A model generated the notes under the pieces. It was not told where the DNA came from, ran no database searches, and worked only from the letters and a program-made list of their open reading frames with translations. A DNA stretch of 14,805 nt from a bacterium. GTDB taxonomy: Bacteria > Auribacterota > UBA3054 > B51-G9. Below are positions 13,551-14,805 of this stretch, one piece after another. How positions within the stretch are numbered: position 1 is the stretch's first letter; the number at the start of each line of letters is the position of its first letter. Both the position numbers and the translations under genes were made by a program. The DNA lies in contig JAOZNZ010000020.1 of assembly GCA_029933535.1 (NCBI GenBank), forward strand, positions 1 to 14,805. The letters are read 5' to 3'.

Positions 13551-14462
13551 TAAATTCTCAATATACTTCTGTGCGTCAAGAGCGGCTTTACAGCCGGTGC
13601 CGGCTGCAGTAACTGCCTGCTTGTAAATTGAGTCCATAACATCACCCGCAGCGAAAAGTCCCGGAGTTTTTGTTTCTGTTGATTTTCCTTTCGTGATGAT
13701 GAATTTCTGACCGTCCAGTTCAGCAAGATCAACAAAAAGCGAAGTTTGCGGATCATGACCGATAGCAACAAAAATTCCATCGCATGCAATCTGCATAGTC
13801 TCACCTGTAAGATTATTTTTCAACATTGCGCCGGTCACGGTGTTTTCACCAAGAATTTCCTGGATAACATAAGGAATCAGCCACTCAACCTTAGGATTAT
13901 TTTTAACTTTTTCGAGCTCTGCATTAGAAGCACGGAGATAATCACGACGGTGAACGATCGTTACTTTTTTCGCGAATCGCGTAAGAAAATGCGCGTCTTC
14001 AATAGCTGTATTACCCCCACCGACAACTACAACGTTTTTATCTTTGAAAAACGCTCCGTCACAGGTCGCGCAGCCGGAAACACCTCGTCCGTAGAATTTA
14101 TCTTCAGTAGGGATATTCAGTCGGCGTGCAGTTGCGCCAGTCGCGGCAATTACAGTTTTTGTTTTAATTGTTCCTGATGGAGCAGTAATTTCAAAATAGC
14201 CATCTTTCTTTTCGACCTTTTGAACGTCTTCAGTTATAAATCCTGTCCCAAATTTTTCCGCCTGTTCTTTAATATTTTGCATAAGAACAGCTCCGTGAAT
14301 TGTTTCCGGAATTCCGGGAAAATTCTCGACTTCAATGGAAACTATTAACTGTCCGCCGGGTGCGGAACCTTCAAAAACAATAGGGGAGAGCGCCGCGCGA
14401 GCGGTATAAATTGCCGCGGTAAGCCCTGCGGGTCCTGAGCCGATAATAACTACATTTTCCAT
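13542..14462 (-). CDS. trxB: Thioredoxin reductase
   Basis: FAD enzyme that transfers electrons from NADPH to thioredoxin. The 306 residues follow the low-molecular-weight family: FAD-binding GSGPAGLTAAIYTARA (8-23), redox-active CATC (C131 and C134) followed by DGAFF, NADPH-binding GGGNTAIEDA (148-157) with HRR at 171-173 favouring NADPH, and AAGDVMD (271-277). Length is normal. The stop codon lies in a tandem heptamer repeat, yet the protein ends where the family normally ends. It follows the DHH gene by 28 bp, so the two are probably cotranscribed. The leader before the ATG is A/T-rich with no clear Shine-Dalgarno site. Confidence 0.97.
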   Translation of the reverse strand: MENVVIIGSGPAGLTAAIYTARAALSPIVFEGSAPGGQLIVSIEVENFPGIPETIHGAVLMQNIKEQAEKFGTGFITEDVQKVEKKDGYFEITAPSGTIKTKTVIAATGATARRLNIPTEDKFYGRGVSGCATCDGAFFKDKNVVVVGGGNTAIEDAHFLTRFAKKVTIVHRRDYLRASNAELEKVKNNPKVEWLIPYVIQEILGENTVTGAMLKNNLTGETMQIACDGIFVAIGHDPQTSLFVDLAELDGQKFIITKGKSTETKTPGLFAAGDVMDSIYKQAVTAAGTGCKAALDAQKYIENLDV

Positions 14463-14490
14463 TTTGTTTATTTATTTAGAGTTAAAGGTA

Positions 14491-14805
14491 TTAATTTTCC
14501 GGAATAGTTTTGATAAAACTCTCAAGTTCCTTTTTTAACTTAGGAATAAATTCCATAAGTGGTTCTTTTATTCTGGCTCCGGAAGCGCATTTATGCCCAC
14601 CGCCATTAAACAATTTTGCTAATTTGCTTACATCAATATCCGGAGTTTTGGATCTTAAGCTTATACGCAAAACATCAGAATCGGGACTTTCGGTAATCAT
14701 ACAGGCAACTTTAACAGTTATAATTGATTTTGGGTAATTCACAAAATCTTCTGTATCAAAAGTTTTCAACTTCTCGTTTTCTATCATTTTAGACGAAACA
14801 TACAT
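14491..14805 (-). CDS. DHH/DHHA1 phosphoesterase, NrnA-like, 5' end missing
   Basis: Only the C-terminal 104 residues are in the window; the true start is beyond 14805 and the ATG at the edge is an internal Met. The fragment is the DHHA1 substrate-binding domain: TEDFVNYPKSI, then a strand with ISLRSK, and the family hallmark LFNGGGHKCASGARI. In full-length NrnA-type enzymes (about 320 residues) this domain follows the DHH catalytic domain. Members degrade short oligoribonucleotides (nano-RNA) and 3'-phosphoadenosine 5'-phosphate. Family assignment is good; which substrate is used cannot be told from the fragment. It lies 28 bp upstream of trxB. Confidence 0.88.
   Translation of the reverse strand: MYVSSKMIENEKLKTFDTEDFVNYPKSIITVKVACMITESPDSDVLRISLRSKTPDIDVSKLAKLFNGGGHKCASGARIKEPLMEFIPKLKKELESFIKTIPEN

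Noticed and set aside
13746..14177. 143-codon plus-strand frame opposite trxB
   Set aside because: It is antisense to a fully recognisable trxB with all motifs; no ribosome-binding site or family resemblance.

Overview
The window is a compact bacterial chromosome segment in which every supported gene lies on the minus strand. It therefore reads from right (14805) to left (1). Overall base composition is AT-rich and stop codons are standard. Several promoters match the sigma-70 consensus with 17-bp spacers, which argues against a Bacteroidetes-type promoter system. Pyruvate:ferredoxin oxidoreductase indicates anaerobic or fermentative metabolism. RodA and an HPr kinase/HPr pair indicate a walled, probably Gram-negative cell. 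Gene content, moderate GC and repeat-littered intergenic gaps would fit an anaerobic planctomycete of the Phycisphaerae/Sedimentisphaerales type, but this is a weak inference and other deep-branching Gram-negative phyla are possible.

In transcription order, the right-hand block holds the C-terminal end of an NrnA-like DHH phosphoesterase, thioredoxin reductase (trxB), a Nif3-family protein, an unrecognised multi-pass membrane protein and tryptophanyl-tRNA synthetase (trpS). Prephenate dehydratase (pheA) follows. A tight operon then comes after its own candidate promoter: short ribosome hibernation factor (hpf), HPr kinase/phosphorylase (hprK), HPr (ptsH, apparent TTG start), and an uncharacterised secreted protein starting 4 bp after ptsH. 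These genes join carbon/energy signalling, ribosome hibernation and an exported protein of unknown role.

The middle holds tRNA-Cys, with a near-consensus promoter and a terminator, and tRNA-Leu(UAA). A candidate promoter for tRNA-Leu is overlaid by a 26-bp palindrome. accD, ribE and rodA follow: fatty-acid synthesis, riboflavin synthesis and cell-wall elongation, with ribE and rodA overlapping by ATGA. On the left are a fetB-like ABC permease without an adjacent ATPase, and a large partial nifJ that runs off the window. The nifJ promoter overlaps the end of fetB.

The most unusual feature is not a gene. Three intergenic gaps (3451-3832, 10416-10581 and 13324-13541) are patchworks of short tandem repeats with units of 7, 8, 9 or 14 bp. 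The repeats differ in sequence from gap to gap. Two variants, TGTTCRR and TTAGGTYAA, change only by transitions at fixed positions. Two arrays run into the preceding gene and supply the TGA stop of trpS and trxB; a third lies 5 bp from the fetB start. They resemble, in general style, the short tandemly repeated repetitive sequences known from cyanobacteria. I found no CRISPR array, insertion sequence, prophage, defence system or plus-strand gene.
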